DNA of 64,000 nt from Hylemonella gracilis (GTDB taxonomy: Bacteria > Pseudomonadota > Gammaproteobacteria > Burkholderiales > Burkholderiaceae_C): contig NZ_CP031395.1 of assembly GCF_004328645.1 (NCBI RefSeq), positions 2,505,501-2,569,500 on the forward strand, written 5' to 3'. Both the position numbers and the translations under genes were made by a program. The stretch's first letter is position 1, and each line of letters starts with the position of its first letter. Of the stretch, positions 53,666-63,404 are shown piece after piece. Under the pieces are notes generated by a model. It saw only the letters and a list, made by a program, of their open reading frames with translations. It made no database searches and was not told where the DNA came from.

Positions 53666-54559
53666 ATGTTGTTCCAGACCCCCTTCCTTCAAAAACTGCT
53701 GCCGCTGTTGGCCTTTGGTGTCATGGCGACCGGAACGGCCGGCGCTCAGACGGCCGCCGCGCCGCTGCAAATCAAGGTGTACAACGCGGACGCCGCGAGC
53801 TTCCACGTCAACGCTGTGGTGGTCAGCGGCAAATCCGAGGCGCTGGTCGTTGACACCGGGTTCACCCGGGCGGATGCCCTGCGCGTGGCCGCCGACGTGC
53901 TCGACAGCGGCAAGACGCTGAAAACCATTCTGATCAGCAACGCTGATCCGGATTTCTATTTCGGGGCCGAGGTCCTGAAAGAGCAATTCCCTCAGGCGCA
54001 GGTGCTGACCACATCGGCAGTGCGCGAGAAGATTCAAAGCAAGTTGTCCGGCAAGCTCGCGTTCTGGGGGGCGAAGCTGGGCGCGAATGCGCCGCGCAAG
54101 CCGCTGGTGCCCGATGTGCTGCAGGGCAACACCCTGACGGTCGACGGACAAACCATTGAGGTGCGCGGCACGACGGGAGAACTGGCTCACCGCCCCTATG
54201 TCTGGATTCCGTCGATCAAGGCGGTCGTTGGCAACATCGCGGTTTTCGGTAACCTCCATGTCTGGACGGCCGACACCCAGAAATTCAGCGAACGCAAGGC
54301 GTGGCTGGCCCAACTCGACGAGCTGCTGGCGCTCAAGCCAGCCATCGTGGTTCCCGGGCATGCAGCCGCTGGCGCGGCTCAGGACGAAAGCGCGATTCGC
54401 TACACCCGGGACTATCTGGTTCGCTTCGAGCAGGAACTGGCTCGGACTCAGGACGCCGCAGCGCTGATCGCGGCGATGAAGCAGGCCTATCCGAACGCGG
54501 GCCTGGGCATCGCCCTCGACATCGGCGCGAAGGTCAACAAAGGCGAGATGAAGTGGTGA
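53666..54559 (+). CDS. Exported MBL-fold protein with a degenerate metal site
   Basis: A 297-residue metallo-beta-lactamase-fold protein with a signal peptide ending GTAGAQ. The fold is clear (NAVVVSGKSEALVVDTGFT, VVPGHAAAG). The normal HxHxDH metal motif is replaced by N-A-D-P-D-F in ISNADPDFYFGAE, and GTTGELAHRP stands where a ligand histidine is expected. It may bind metal differently or be non-hydrolytic. ATG 53666 has CAGGAG nine bases upstream. A DsbA-like gene follows after 84 bases. Confidence 0.85.
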   Translation: MLFQTPFLQKLLPLLAFGVMATGTAGAQTAAAPLQIKVYNADAASFHVNAVVVSGKSEALVVDTGFTRADALRVAADVLDSGKTLKTILISNADPDFYFGAEVLKEQFPQAQVLTTSAVREKIQSKLSGKLAFWGAKLGANAPRKPLVPDVLQGNTLTVDGQTIEVRGTTGELAHRPYVWIPSIKAVVGNIAVFGNLHVWTADTQKFSERKAWLAQLDELLALKPAIVVPGHAAAGAAQDESAIRYTRDYLVRFEQELARTQDAAALIAAMKQAYPNAGLGIALDIGAKVNKGEMKW

Positions 54560-54643
54560 GCACCACGCCAGGTCGCTGAATCATTGGAATTGCTGCGGGG
54601 CGCAAGGCGACTCGTGTCCCGCAGCCATCGCGAAAGGAAAGCC

Positions 54644-55354
54644 ATGAGTGCTTCAACGCTTCACTACATCTACGACCCGTTGTGCGGCTGGTGCTATGCG
54701 GCGGCCCCCTTGATCAAGGAGGCGCGCAAGATCGTTGCCGTGCAGCCGCACGGCGGCGGCATGATGGCCGGCACGCGGCGTCAGCAGGTCAGCGCGCAGC
54801 TGCGTGACTATGTGATGCCGCACGACCGTCGCATCGCCCAAGTCAGCGGGCAGCCCTTTGGAACGAGTTATTTCGACGGCCTGCTGCGCGATACGAGTGC
54901 GGTTTTCGACTCCGAGCCGCCGACGGCTGCCATGCTGGTGGCCGAGCAGTTGGCGGGGCGTGGACTGGACATGCTCGCCCGCCTGCAAACCGCGCATTAC
55001 GTGGAGGGGCGGCGCATTGCGGATCGCGCGGTGTTGATCGACATCGCGGCCGAACTGGGTTTGCCGCGAGACGCGTTTGCCTATGCCCTGGACGCCACGC
55101 TGGGTGAGGGCGTTCGCACGCACATCGCGGCGACTCGGGAACTGATGCGCCGCATGGGCGCCCAAGGATTTCCGACGCTGGTGCTGGAGACCGAAGGGCG
55201 TTTTCTTCCCATGGACCTGGGTTCCTATTTGGGGCGGCCGGAGGCGTTCGCGCAATGGCTGCAGTCACAAGTGCCGAACGAATCTGCGCAACTGGACGGC
55301 GTTGCCTTCCAATGCGGACCAGAAAGCTGCGAGATCCCGGTGCACAGGCCGTAA
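54644..55354 (+). CDS. DsbA-family (FrnE-like) thioredoxin-fold oxidoreductase
   Basis: A 236-residue cytosolic thioredoxin-fold protein with a redox pair C14-G-W-C17 in YDPLCGWCYAAAPL, an inserted all-helical domain, and the cis-proline region GFPTLVLE. There is no signal peptide, unlike periplasmic DsbA. ATG 54644 follows AAAGGAAAGCC. It is downstream of the MBL-fold gene and probably in its operon. Confidence 0.9.
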   Translation: MSASTLHYIYDPLCGWCYAAAPLIKEARKIVAVQPHGGGMMAGTRRQQVSAQLRDYVMPHDRRIAQVSGQPFGTSYFDGLLRDTSAVFDSEPPTAAMLVAEQLAGRGLDMLARLQTAHYVEGRRIADRAVLIDIAAELGLPRDAFAYALDATLGEGVRTHIAATRELMRRMGAQGFPTLVLETEGRFLPMDLGSYLGRPEAFAQWLQSQVPNESAQLDGVAFQCGPESCEIPVHRP

Positions 55355-55363
55355 CAACGCTCG

Positions 55364-55482
55364 TTGGATGCGACGGAGCTGGGCGCCTGGCTGCACGGCC
55401 TGCTGCATGTCCAGGAGGGCGACTTGGACGACGCGGGGTATTGGTTCGGCCGCGCCGGGCGAAACTTGCCTGATCCTGCAGA
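55364..55482 (+). pseudogene. Possible gene remnant (TPR-like small protein)
   Basis: A stretch encoding ATELGAWLHGLLHVQEGDLD and then AGYWFGRAGRN resembles the conserved core of a small Burkholderiales protein (LHRxEGDxxNAxYWYRRAG). Before and after it no plausible gene continues. It may be the remains of a deleted gene, and the resemblance rests only on memory of the motif. Confidence 0.3.
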
Positions 55483-57057
55483 TCAGCGCTTGCCCAGTAT
55501 CCCGCCCAGGACCCCGCGGATGATCTGGCGCCCGACTTCGCGGCCGATGGAGCTGGCGGCGCTTTTGATGAGCTGTTCGCCCGCGCTGGCGCGCGTGCGC
55601 TTGGAGCCGCCTCCGAGGATGTCGCCCAGGCCACCGAGGAAGCCCCCGTTTTCCTTGTCGCTGGCCTGGGTCTCAGCCTTGGCCTGTTGCGCCTGCTTCT
55701 CCTGCGTGCGCTGGGCCAGCTTTTCGAAAGCGGATTCACGGTCCTGCGTTTTTTCATAGACGCCCGCAACCAGCGAGTTGGCCAGCAGGGCCTGCCGTTG
55801 CGGCGGCGTGATGGGGCCGATCTGGCTGCCGGGCGGCAGCACCCAGGCCCGTTCGGTCACGCCGGGGCGGCCCTTGTCGTCAAGGAAGCTGAGGAGGGCC
55901 TCGCCCACGCCCAGCTCGGTGATGGCGCGGGCCATGTCGCCCAGCGCGGGGTTGGGGCGCATGGTGTCGGCCGCCGTCTTGACGGCCTTCTGGTCGCGTG
56001 GCGTGTAGGCCCGCAGCGCATGCTGCACGCGGTTGCCCAACTGGCCCAGCACCGTGTCCGGGATATCCAGCGGGTTCTGCGTCACGAAATACACGCCCAC
56101 GCCCTTGCTGCGCACCAGGCGCACCACGAGCTCAATGCGTTCCAGCAGCGCCTTGGGCGCGTCGTTGAAGAGCAGGTGGGCTTCGTCGAAGAAGAAGACC
56201 AGCTTGGGCTTGTCCAGATCACCGACTTCGGGCAATTGCTCGAACAATTCCGAGAGCAACCACAGCAGAAAGGCCGCGTACAGGCGCGGCGCGGTCATCA
56301 ACCTGTCGGCGGCGAGGATGTTGATGACGCCACGCCTCTGCGTCGGCGCCGGGCCGCCCCAAGCTGGCGCAGCGCCCCCTTGGGGGGCCGACGCCGTAGG
56401 CGTCTGGGGGGCCACATCCACCGTCTGCATGAAATCGGCGATGTCCAGCATCGGCTCGCCGAAGAATTTTTCGCCGCCTTGGGCCTCGATCTGCAGCAAG
56501 CCACGCTGGATGGCCCCGATGCTGGCCGCGCTGACGTTGCCGTACTGGGTCTTGAACTGCGCCGCGTTGTCGCCGACGAACTGGCACATGGCGCGCAGGT
56601 CCTTGAGGTCGAGCAGCAGCAGGCCCTGGTCGTCGGCGATCTTGAAGACCAGTTGCAGCACGCCTTCCTGGGTGTCGTTCAGGTCCAGCATGCGGGCCAG
56701 CAGCAGCGGGCCGAGATCGCTGACCGTGGCGCGCACGGGGTGGCCCTGCTCACCAAAGACGTCCCAGAGTGTGGTGGGGCAGGCCATGGGTGCGGGGGCT
56801 TCCAGGCCACGTTCCTGGAGCACGGCGGCCAGCTTGCCGCCGATCTGGCCGGGCTGGGACATTCCGGTCAGATCCCCCTTCACATCGGCCATGAAGACGG
56901 GCACGCCGACGCGTGAAAACCCTTCGGCCAGGGTTTGCAAGGTGATGGTCTTGCCCGTGCCCGTGGCACCGGTGACGAGTCCATGGCGGTTGGCCTTGTC
57001 GGGCCGCAGAAAACATTGGATGCCGTCGTGTTGGGCAATCAGCAGGGGAGATGTCAT
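55483..57057 (-). CDS. HerA-like (DUF853) P-loop ATPase
   Basis: A 524-residue helicase-HerA-like ATPase (usual about 490-500). Walker A is GATGTGKT at about residue 30, Walker B is [13 protein letters not shown], and [29 protein letters not shown] is strongly conserved. A Pro/Ala/Gly-rich in-frame insert after FMQTVDVA is repeat copy D. The C-terminus is Gly-rich ([17 protein letters not shown]). Its cellular role is not established. It is divergent from yebC, 74 bases away. Confidence 0.9.
   Translation of the reverse strand: MTSPLLIAQHDGIQCFLRPDKANRHGLVTGATGTGKTITLQTLAEGFSRVGVPVFMADVKGDLTGMSQPGQIGGKLAAVLQERGLEAPAPMACPTTLWDVFGEQGHPVRATVSDLGPLLLARMLDLNDTQEGVLQLVFKIADDQGLLLLDLKDLRAMCQFVGDNAAQFKTQYGNVSAASIGAIQRGLLQIEAQGGEKFFGEPMLDIADFMQTVDVAPQTPTASAPQGGAAPAWGGPAPTQRRGVINILAADRLMTAPRLYAAFLLWLLSELFEQLPEVGDLDKPKLVFFFDEAHLLFNDAPKALLERIELVVRLVRSKGVGVYFVTQNPLDIPDTVLGQLGNRVQHALRAYTPRDQKAVKTAADTMRPNPALGDMARAITELGVGEALLSFLDDKGRPGVTERAWVLPPGSQIGPITPPQRQALLANSLVAGVYEKTQDRESAFEKLAQRTQEKQAQQAKAETQASDKENGGFLGGLGDILGGGSKRTRASAGEQLIKSAASSIGREVGRQIIRGVLGGILGKR
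56342..56411 (-). repeat. Dispersed GC-palindrome repeat, copy D, inside the HerA-like gene
   Basis: The minus strand shows CCCCCAGACGCC, then GGCCCCCCAAGGGGGC, then GCTTGGGGCGGCCCGGCG, the same block order as copies A-C. It encodes the insert [15 protein letters not shown] in frame. Confidence 0.8.
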
Positions 57058-57131
57058 GACAGGGCCAGGGAATACAATCGGAAACTTTTCCTAGCCTACC
57101 AAAAAACCCGAGGACTCCAGAAGGACACCTT

Positions 57132-57851
57132 ATGGCTGGACACAGCAAATGGGCCAACATCCAACACCGCAAAGGTCGCCAAGACGAAAAGCGCGGCAAG
57201 ATCTGGACCCGCATCATCCGTGAAATCACCGTGGCCGCCCGCACCGGCGGCGGTGACCCGACCGCCAACCCCCGCCTGCGTCTGGCCATTGACAAGGCCA
57301 AGGCTGCCAACATGCCGGCCGATCGCGTCAAGTACAACATTGACAAGGCCACGGGCAACCAGGAAGGCGTGAATTACGAGGAAATTCGCTACGAAGGCTA
57401 CGGCATCGGCGGCGCGGCCATCATCGTGGACACCATGACGGACAACCGCGTGCGCACCGTGGCCGAGGTGCGCCACGCCTTCAGCAAGCACGGGGGCAAC
57501 ATGGGCACGGAAGGTTCCGTGGCCTTCCAGTTCAAGCATTGCGGCCAGCTCATCTTCGCGCCGGGCACCAGCGAGGACAAGGTGATGGAAGTCGCCCTGG
57601 AGGCCGGCGCTGACGACGTGGTCGCCGACGAGGACGGTGCCATCGAGGTGCTGACCGCGCCGGGTGACTTTGAGACCGTGAAGAACGCCCTGGAGGCCGC
57701 GGGCCTGAAACCCGAGGTCGCGGGCGTGACCATGCGTGCCGAGAACACCATCGAGCTGTCGGGCGAGGACGCGGAGAAGATGCAGAAGCTGCTGGACATC
57801 ATCGAAGATCTGGACGATGTGCAGGACGTGTACCACAACGCGTCCTTGTGA
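57132..57851 (+). CDS. yebC: YebC/PmpR-family DNA-binding/translation factor
   Basis: A 239-residue TACO1/YebC protein. The start [24 protein letters not shown] is diagnostic, as are [17 protein letters not shown] and the C-terminal [17 protein letters not shown]. Members bind DNA or act in translation of proline-rich stretches. The stop overlaps a GTG in front of purD. Confidence 0.97.
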   Translation: MAGHSKWANIQHRKGRQDEKRGKIWTRIIREITVAARTGGGDPTANPRLRLAIDKAKAANMPADRVKYNIDKATGNQEGVNYEEIRYEGYGIGGAAIIVDTMTDNRVRTVAEVRHAFSKHGGNMGTEGSVAFQFKHCGQLIFAPGTSEDKVMEVALEAGADDVVADEDGAIEVLTAPGDFETVKNALEAAGLKPEVAGVTMRAENTIELSGEDAEKMQKLLDIIEDLDDVQDVYHNASL

Positions 57852-57865
57852 ATGAAAGTACTCGC

Positions 57866-59170
57866 GTGAAAGTTCTAGTGATCGGCGGCGGCGGCCGCGA
57901 ACATGCGCTGGCCTGGAAGCTGGCCGCTTCGCCCAAGGTGCAGATGGTCTACGTGGCGCCGGGCAACGGCGGCACGGCGCGAGACAAGCGCCTGGTGAAT
58001 CTGCCCCAACTGAGCGCGACCGACGCCAAGGCCTTGCGCGAGTGGGCGCAGCAGGAAAAAATTGGTCTCACGGTTGTCGGTCCCGAAGCGCCGCTCGCGG
58101 CCGGTGTGGTGGACGAGTTTCGCGCCCATGGCCTGCGCATCTTCGGCCCCACCCAGGCTGCCGCGCAATTGGAAAGCTCCAAGGCCTTCTCCAAGGCCTT
58201 CATGAAACGGCACGGCATTCCCACGGCCGAGTACGACACCTTCAGCGATCCGGTCGCCGCGCACGCCTACATCGACAGGATGGGCGCGCCCATCGTGGTC
58301 AAGGCCGACGGTCTGGCGGCAGGCAAGGGTGTCGTCGTGGCGACAACCCTGGCCGAGGCGCACGAAGCGGTGGACTTCATGCTGCTGGACAACAAGCTCG
58401 GCGTGACGCACAACGAAGGCGGCGCGCGCGTGGTCATCGAGCAGTTCCTCCAGGGCGAGGAGGCCAGCTTCATCGTGCTCTGCGATGGCAAGAATGTGTT
58501 GGCGCTGGCCACCAGCCAGGACCACAAGCGCCTGCTGGATGGCGATCAGGGACCGAACACCGGCGGCATGGGCGCTTATTCGCCCGCGCCCGTGGTCACG
58601 CCCGCGGTGCATGCCCGGGCCATGCGCGAAATCATCCTGCCCACCATCAAAGGCATGGAGAAGGACGGCATACCCTACACAGGCTTTCTCTACGCCGGCC
58701 TGATGATCGACGCTGAAGGCCGCCCGAAGACGCTGGAATTCAACTGCCGCATGGGCGACCCGGAGACCCAGCCCATCATGATGCGGCTCAAGAGCGACCT
58801 GCTCGACGTGTTGTTGGCCGCGACCGAAGGCAAGCTCGACCAAATCGAGCTGGAATGGGACCGTCGCATCGCGCTGGGCGTGGTCCTGGCCGCGCACGGT
58901 TACCCCTTGGACCCGCGCAAGGGCGATGTGATCACGGGTCTGCCCGTGGACGGTGAGGAGGGCGTGGTGTTCCATGCGGGCACCACGCTGGAAGGCGAAG
59001 GCAAGCAAGCGCAGGTGCGCGTGTCGGGTGGGCGCGTGCTGTGCGCCACGGCCCTGGGCGGGACGACCCGACAAGCCCAGATGCGCGCTTACGAATTGCT
59101 GGAGAGCATCCGCTTCGATGGCATGCAGTACCGCAAGGACATAGGCCATCACGCCATCCGCAAAGGTTGA
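57866..59170 (+). CDS. purD: Phosphoribosylamine-glycine ligase
   Basis: A 434-residue ATP-grasp enzyme for step 2 of purine synthesis. The N-terminus VKVLVIGGGGREHALAWKLAAS sets GTG 57866 as the most likely start; GTG 57848 would add six residues. ATP-grasp blocks include KADGLAAGKGVVVATT, DGDQGPNTGGMGAYSPAP and EFNCRMGDPETQ. It starts 14 bases after yebC. Confidence 0.95.
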   Translation: MKVLVIGGGGREHALAWKLAASPKVQMVYVAPGNGGTARDKRLVNLPQLSATDAKALREWAQQEKIGLTVVGPEAPLAAGVVDEFRAHGLRIFGPTQAAAQLESSKAFSKAFMKRHGIPTAEYDTFSDPVAAHAYIDRMGAPIVVKADGLAAGKGVVVATTLAEAHEAVDFMLLDNKLGVTHNEGGARVVIEQFLQGEEASFIVLCDGKNVLALATSQDHKRLLDGDQGPNTGGMGAYSPAPVVTPAVHARAMREIILPTIKGMEKDGIPYTGFLYAGLMIDAEGRPKTLEFNCRMGDPETQPIMMRLKSDLLDVLLAATEGKLDQIELEWDRRIALGVVLAAHGYPLDPRKGDVITGLPVDGEEGVVFHAGTTLEGEGKQAQVRVSGGRVLCATALGGTTRQAQMRAYELLESIRFDGMQYRKDIGHHAIRKG

Positions 59171-59193
59171 GGGCCCGGGCCCGATCGTGTTTC

Positions 59194-59838
59194 ATGAGTG
59201 ATTTTTCCTCTCCGCACCCGGTGCAGTTTCCAGGCAGCGCGGTCGGTCGCTGGGTGCTGCGCCGCCTGGGCTGGCGCGTGCACTTTGAAGGCTTGCCCGC
59301 GCAGCAAGGTGTGCTGATCGTCTACCCGCACACCAGCAACTGGGACCCGGTCTTCGCGTACGCGGCCAAGTGGGCCATGGGCGTTCCCTTTCACTACTGG
59401 GCCAAGGCCAGCCTGTTCCGCATCCCCTTGCTCGGGGCCTGGTTGCGCTCCTTCGGCGGCATCCCCATCGTGCGCGGCAGCGGCGCGCAGGGCATGGTGA
59501 GTGACACCGTGGCGCAAATCAAAACCGCGCAGCAAAAAGGTGACTACTTCTGGCTGACGCTGGCGCCCGAGGGCACGCGCAAGTACATGCCGGGCTTGCG
59601 CAGCGGTTTCTACCGCGTGGCGGTACAGGCCGACATTCCCCTGGGGATGATGGTCCTGAATTACCGCGAACGCGAAGTGCGGGTCTTGGACTTCCTGCGT
59701 CTGAGTGGCGACGAGGCGACCGACATGGCGCGCATCGCGGCGGCGCTGGAGCCGCATGCGGCGGCCTACCACCCCAAGGACGCGGCCCCCATCCGTCTGC
59801 TCGACAGCGGCGCGGCGCGTGACGGGGACCAAGCCTGA
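59194..59838 (+). CDS. 1-acyl-sn-glycerol-3-phosphate acyltransferase-like protein
   Basis: A 214-residue lysophospholipid acyltransferase-superfamily protein. The catalytic HxxxxD block is HTSNWDP, followed by [11 protein letters not shown] and the PEGTRK motif. It has one hydrophobic segment near the N-terminus. The short form differs from PlsC and may act on another acyl acceptor. ATG 59194 is 23 bases after purD; hemF follows within 15 bases. Confidence 0.85.
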   Translation: MSDFSSPHPVQFPGSAVGRWVLRRLGWRVHFEGLPAQQGVLIVYPHTSNWDPVFAYAAKWAMGVPFHYWAKASLFRIPLLGAWLRSFGGIPIVRGSGAQGMVSDTVAQIKTAQQKGDYFWLTLAPEGTRKYMPGLRSGFYRVAVQADIPLGMMVLNYREREVRVLDFLRLSGDEATDMARIAAALEPHAAAYHPKDAAPIRLLDSGAARDGDQA

Positions 59839-59852
59839 ACTCCGAGCCGAGC

Positions 59853-60796
59853 ATGAACGCAGAAACAGCAAAAACCGATGTCCCGGCCGTGCGTGCTTAC
59901 CTGCAAGGTTTGCAGCAACGCATCACGCAGGCCATCGAAAGTACCGACGGACAGGCGGTTTTCCTGGCCGATGCCTGGAAAAAAGAGCCTGGCGAGCCCT
60001 TGCAAGGCGAGGGTTTGACCAAGATCCTGGAAGGCGGCGCGGTGTTTGAGCGTGCGGGTTGTGGTTTCTCGCATGTGCGTGGGCCCAAGCTGCCGCCGTC
60101 GGCCACGCAGCACCGCCCTGAACTCGCGGGCGCACCGTTCGAAGCCATGGGTGTGTCGCTGGTGTTCCATCCACGCAACCCCTATGTGCCCACGGTCCAC
60201 ATGAATGTGCGCATGATCGCGGCCACCCCGACTGGGCGCGAACCGGTCTGCTGGTTTGGCGGCGGCATGGACCTGACGCCGTACTACGGCTTCGAGGAGG
60301 ACGCGGTGCATTTTCACCGCAGTTGCCGCGACGCACTCGCGCCCTTTGGGCCGGATCTGCATGCCCGCTTCAAGCAGTGGTGCGACGAGTATTTCTTCCT
60401 GAAGCACCGCGATGAGCAGCGTGGGGTGGGGGCATCTTCTTCGACGATTTTTCCGAACTGGGCTTCGAGCACAGCTTCGCCCTGCTGCGCAGCGTGGGGG
60501 ATGCCTTTCTGGGCGCCTACCTGCCCATCGTCGAGCGGCGCCGTGCCCTGACCCATGGCGAGCGCGAACGCGACTTCCAGCTCTACCGCCGGGGCCGCTA
60601 TGTCGAATTCAATTTGGTCTGGGATCGCGGTACCCACTTTGGCCTGCAGTCGGGCGGACGCACGGAATCCATCCTCTTGTCCATGCCGCCGCTGGCCAGC
60701 TGGGCCTACCAGCAGACCCCTGAACCGGGTTCACCCGAAGAGGCGCTTTACCTCCATTTCCTGCCGCGACGGGACTGGTTGAAGGGCGTGGTCTGA
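59853..60796 (+). pseudogene. hemF: Coproporphyrinogen III oxidase, frame broken by one base at a G run
   Basis: Oxygen-dependent HemF decarboxylates coproporphyrinogen III to protoporphyrinogen IX. The N-terminal part ([56 protein letters not shown]) and the C-terminal part ([44 protein letters not shown]) are both intact, but the frame changes at G5 60428-60432. Adding one G gives [18 protein letters not shown] and a 314-residue protein of normal length. hemF is essential in aerobes without hemN, and nadD follows with a one-base overlap, so a homopolymer sequencing error is more likely than a true pseudogene. Confidence 0.9.
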
Positions 60797-61416
60797 TGGC
60801 GCTCAAGGTCGGCGTGTTCGGTGGGGCTTTCGACCCGCCGCATCTGGCGCACCAGGCCCTGGCCGAGGCCGCCTTGACCCAGATCGGCCTGGATGTGCTG
60901 CACATCGTGCCCACGGGCCAAGCCTGGCACAAGGCGCGGACCTTGAGTGACGCCGCGCACCGACTCGCGATGTGCCGATTAGCCTTTGGCGACTTGGCGC
61001 AAGGCGTGACCCGACTGGTGTTCGATGAGCGCGAGATCCGCCGCGCCGGACCCAGCTACACCATCGATACACTGCGCGAACTGCGCACCGAGTATCCCGG
61101 CGCCGAATTCTTCCTGGTGCTGGGCCAGGACCAGGCCGAAGCCCTGACCAGTTGGAGCGACTGGCAGGCTGTGGTGGCCCTGGCGCTGATCTGCCATGCC
61201 GACCGTGATTGGGAAGGGCGGGCGCAGAGCTTCGCCCCTCCGCCTGAGCTGGCGCGGCGCTACCGCAAGCTGCAGATGCCGCTGATGCACCACAGTGCCA
61301 CCGGGGTGCGAGCCGAAGTCGCGGCAAACCCCGAGATTCCTCCGGATTTGCGCTCGCTGGTCAGCCCTGCCGTTGCGAGTTATATTGAAACCCATCATCT
61401 TTACCAGACCACTTGA
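60796..61416 (+). CDS. nadD: Nicotinate-nucleotide adenylyltransferase
   Basis: A 206-residue nucleotidyltransferase making deamido-NAD. The T/HxGH-type motif is VGVFGGAFDPPHLAHQALA, and the C-terminal IR/ISATxxR-like block is MHHSATGVRAEVAAN. Start ATG 60796 overlaps the hemF TGA by one base; its TGA overlaps the rsfS ATG. This placement is standard in Burkholderiales. Confidence 0.94.
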   Translation: MALKVGVFGGAFDPPHLAHQALAEAALTQIGLDVLHIVPTGQAWHKARTLSDAAHRLAMCRLAFGDLAQGVTRLVFDEREIRRAGPSYTIDTLRELRTEYPGAEFFLVLGQDQAEALTSWSDWQAVVALALICHADRDWEGRAQSFAPPPELARRYRKLQMPLMHHSATGVRAEVAANPEIPPDLRSLVSPAVASYIETHHLYQTT

Positions 61417-62230
61417 TGAAGCCTGAAACCACGACGACCGACAACGCCGTCAAAAAAGACATCCAGAAACTCCAGCGTGCCATCGTCGATGGCTTGGAGG
61501 ACGTGAAGGCCCAGGACATCCAGGTGTTCAACACCGAGCATCTGTCCCCCTTGTTTGAGCGTGTCGTCATCGCCTCTGGCACCAGCAACCGGCAAACCAA
61601 GGCCCTTGCGGTCAGTGTGCGCGATGCGGTGCGTGAAGCGGGTTTCGCCAAGCCACGCACCGAAGGCGAGGACAACGGCGAGTGGATCATCGTCGATTGC
61701 GGCCCGGCCGTGGTCCATGTGATGCAGCCGGCGATACGTCAGTATTACCACCTGGAAGACCTCTGGGGTGACAAACCCTTGCGCGTGAAGCATGGTGCCG
61801 AAAAACCTGTGGCCAAGGCGGCGCCAAAGAAGGTCGACGAGACCAGCGCCAAGCCCGCCAGCGCCAAATCCACCAGCCTGAAGCGTTCCAGTGCGGCCAA
61901 GAAGGGCGCGGCCGAAGCTTTCCCGTCCAAGGCCCAGCTGCAGAAGGCGGCGGGCAAGACAGCAGGCAAGACGTCCGCACCGTCCAAATCCAAGGGCAGC
62001 AAATCGCCGGCCCGCAAGGCAGCCAAGCCAGCCCCAAGGTGGTGAAGGTCAACGCCCCCAAGCCTGCGACCAAATCCGCAGCTAGCAAATCCGCTGCAGC
62101 GAAACCCACGGCCAAGAAGGCCCCGACCTCCAAATTGCCCGCTCAGAAAGCCGCAGCCAAAAAGGTGGTGGCCAAGAAGGCCCCCGCCAAGAAGGCAGCT
62201 GCCAGCAAGAGCGCGGTCCGCAAGCGCTGA
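61416..62230 (+). CDS. rsfS: Ribosomal silencing factor RsfS with a long Lys/Ala-rich tail, frame broken near the tail
   Basis: Residues 1-127 are a full RsfS domain (VDGLEDVKAQDIQVFNTEH, GTSNRQTKALAVSVRDAV, WIIVDCGPAVVHVM, YYHLEDLWGD), which binds ribosomal protein L14 and blocks subunit joining. About 145 further residues are an AKKA/SAK/KPAK-type basic tail like histone H1-like proteins. The zero frame stops at 62045. Adding one C to the CCCC run before AAGGTGG (62033-62036) continues the tail to 62230 as KVVKVNAPKPATKSAASKSA, giving 271 residues. The tail composition is the same on both sides, so the break is probably a one-base error. Confidence 0.85.
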
Positions 62231-62239
62231 GCCCGGGCC

Positions 62240-62707
62240 ATGAGGCTGCTGATCGTCGCGGTCGGCCAGCGCGTGCCTGATTGGGCCCAGACCGCTTGGG
62301 ACGATTACGCCAAGCGTTTTCCGTCTGAGCTCAAGGTGGAGCTCAAAGCCGTCAAGACCGAACCCCGCGGTTCGCGCACGGTGGAGCAGCTCATGGCGGC
62401 CGAACGCAAGCGCATCGAAGAAGCGCTGCCCAAGGGCGCGCGCATGGTTGCGCTGGACGAGCGTGGCACGGCGCTGACCACTGTTGCGCTGGCCGGCAAA
62501 CTCAGGGACTGGCAACTGCAGGGTGACGACGTTGCCCTGATCATCGGTGGCCCCGATGGCCTGGAACCGGCCTTCCGCCAGGCAGCCCATGAGCGCATCC
62601 GCCTGTCCGATCTGACCTTGCCACACGCCATGGTCAGAGTGCTGCTGGTCGAGCAGCTCTACCGCGCCTGGTCAGTCAACGCTGGGCACCCTTACCACCG
62701 CGAATGA
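62240..62707 (+). CDS. rlmH: 23S rRNA (pseudouridine1915-N3)-methyltransferase
   Basis: A 155-residue SPOUT methyltransferase. Diagnostic blocks are [42 protein letters not shown] and the C-terminal [18 protein letters not shown] followed by GHPYHRE. It follows the rsfS tail by nine bases. Confidence 0.97.
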   Translation: MRLLIVAVGQRVPDWAQTAWDDYAKRFPSELKVELKAVKTEPRGSRTVEQLMAAERKRIEEALPKGARMVALDERGTALTTVALAGKLRDWQLQGDDVALIIGGPDGLEPAFRQAAHERIRLSDLTLPHAMVRVLLVEQLYRAWSVNAGHPYHRE

Positions 62708-62747
62708 AAGGACCGGCATGCTTTGCGGCGTGCCGTGACCCCAACGC

Positions 62748-63383
62748 ATGGCTGATTTCATCTACCTCGCCTCCCAGAGCCCGCGCCGTCGCCAGTTGCT
62801 GGAGCAACTGGGGGTGCGCCACGAACTTTTGCTGCCTGACGTCGACGAAGACGCCGAAGCGCTGGAAGTGGTGAAGCCGGGGGAGGCGCCCGCTGCTTAC
62901 GTGCAGCGAGTGACGCAGCTCAAGCTGGACGCGGCCTTGGCACGCCTGCGGCGGCGTGGCCTGCCCGTCGCGCCCGTGCTGTGCTCGGACACCACGGTCG
63001 CCCTGGGGCGTCGCATCTACGGCAAGCCGGCCGACGAAGCCGATGCCCGGCGCATGCTGTGGGAGCTGGCCGGTGGTGTCGGAATCACGACGGCACAGGG
63101 GCGAGGCCGCACACACCGCGTGCTGACGGCGGTGGCCGTGGGGACTGCCCGCAAGCGGCAAGCCGCGCTCAGCGACTCCCGCGTGCGTTTCGCCGTCATG
63201 AGCCGTGCCCAGATCGCGGCGTACGTGGCCAGTGGCGAACCCATGGGCAAGGCCGGCGCCTACGCGGTGCAGGGCAGGGCAGCGGCCTACATCGAGCACC
63301 TCAGCGGCAGTTACTCTGGCATCATGGGCCTGCCGATGTTCGAGACCGTCGGCCTGTTGCGAGCCTTCAGGTTCACCCTCTGA
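62748..63383 (+). CDS. maf: Maf-like nucleotide pyrophosphatase
   Basis: A 211-residue Maf protein that hydrolyses non-canonical or canonical NTPs such as dTTP/UTP. The N-terminus [19 protein letters not shown] and the middle [16 protein letters not shown] are the Maf motifs. [30 protein letters not shown] is the conserved C-terminal block. It lies between rlmH and rng, the usual order. Confidence 0.94.
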   Translation: MADFIYLASQSPRRRQLLEQLGVRHELLLPDVDEDAEALEVVKPGEAPAAYVQRVTQLKLDAALARLRRRGLPVAPVLCSDTTVALGRRIYGKPADEADARRMLWELAGGVGITTAQGRGRTHRVLTAVAVGTARKRQAALSDSRVRFAVMSRAQIAAYVASGEPMGKAGAYAVQGRAAAYIEHLSGSYSGIMGLPMFETVGLLRAFRFTL

Positions 63384-63404
63384 TTCATTTCCCCCTACGT
63401 CGTC

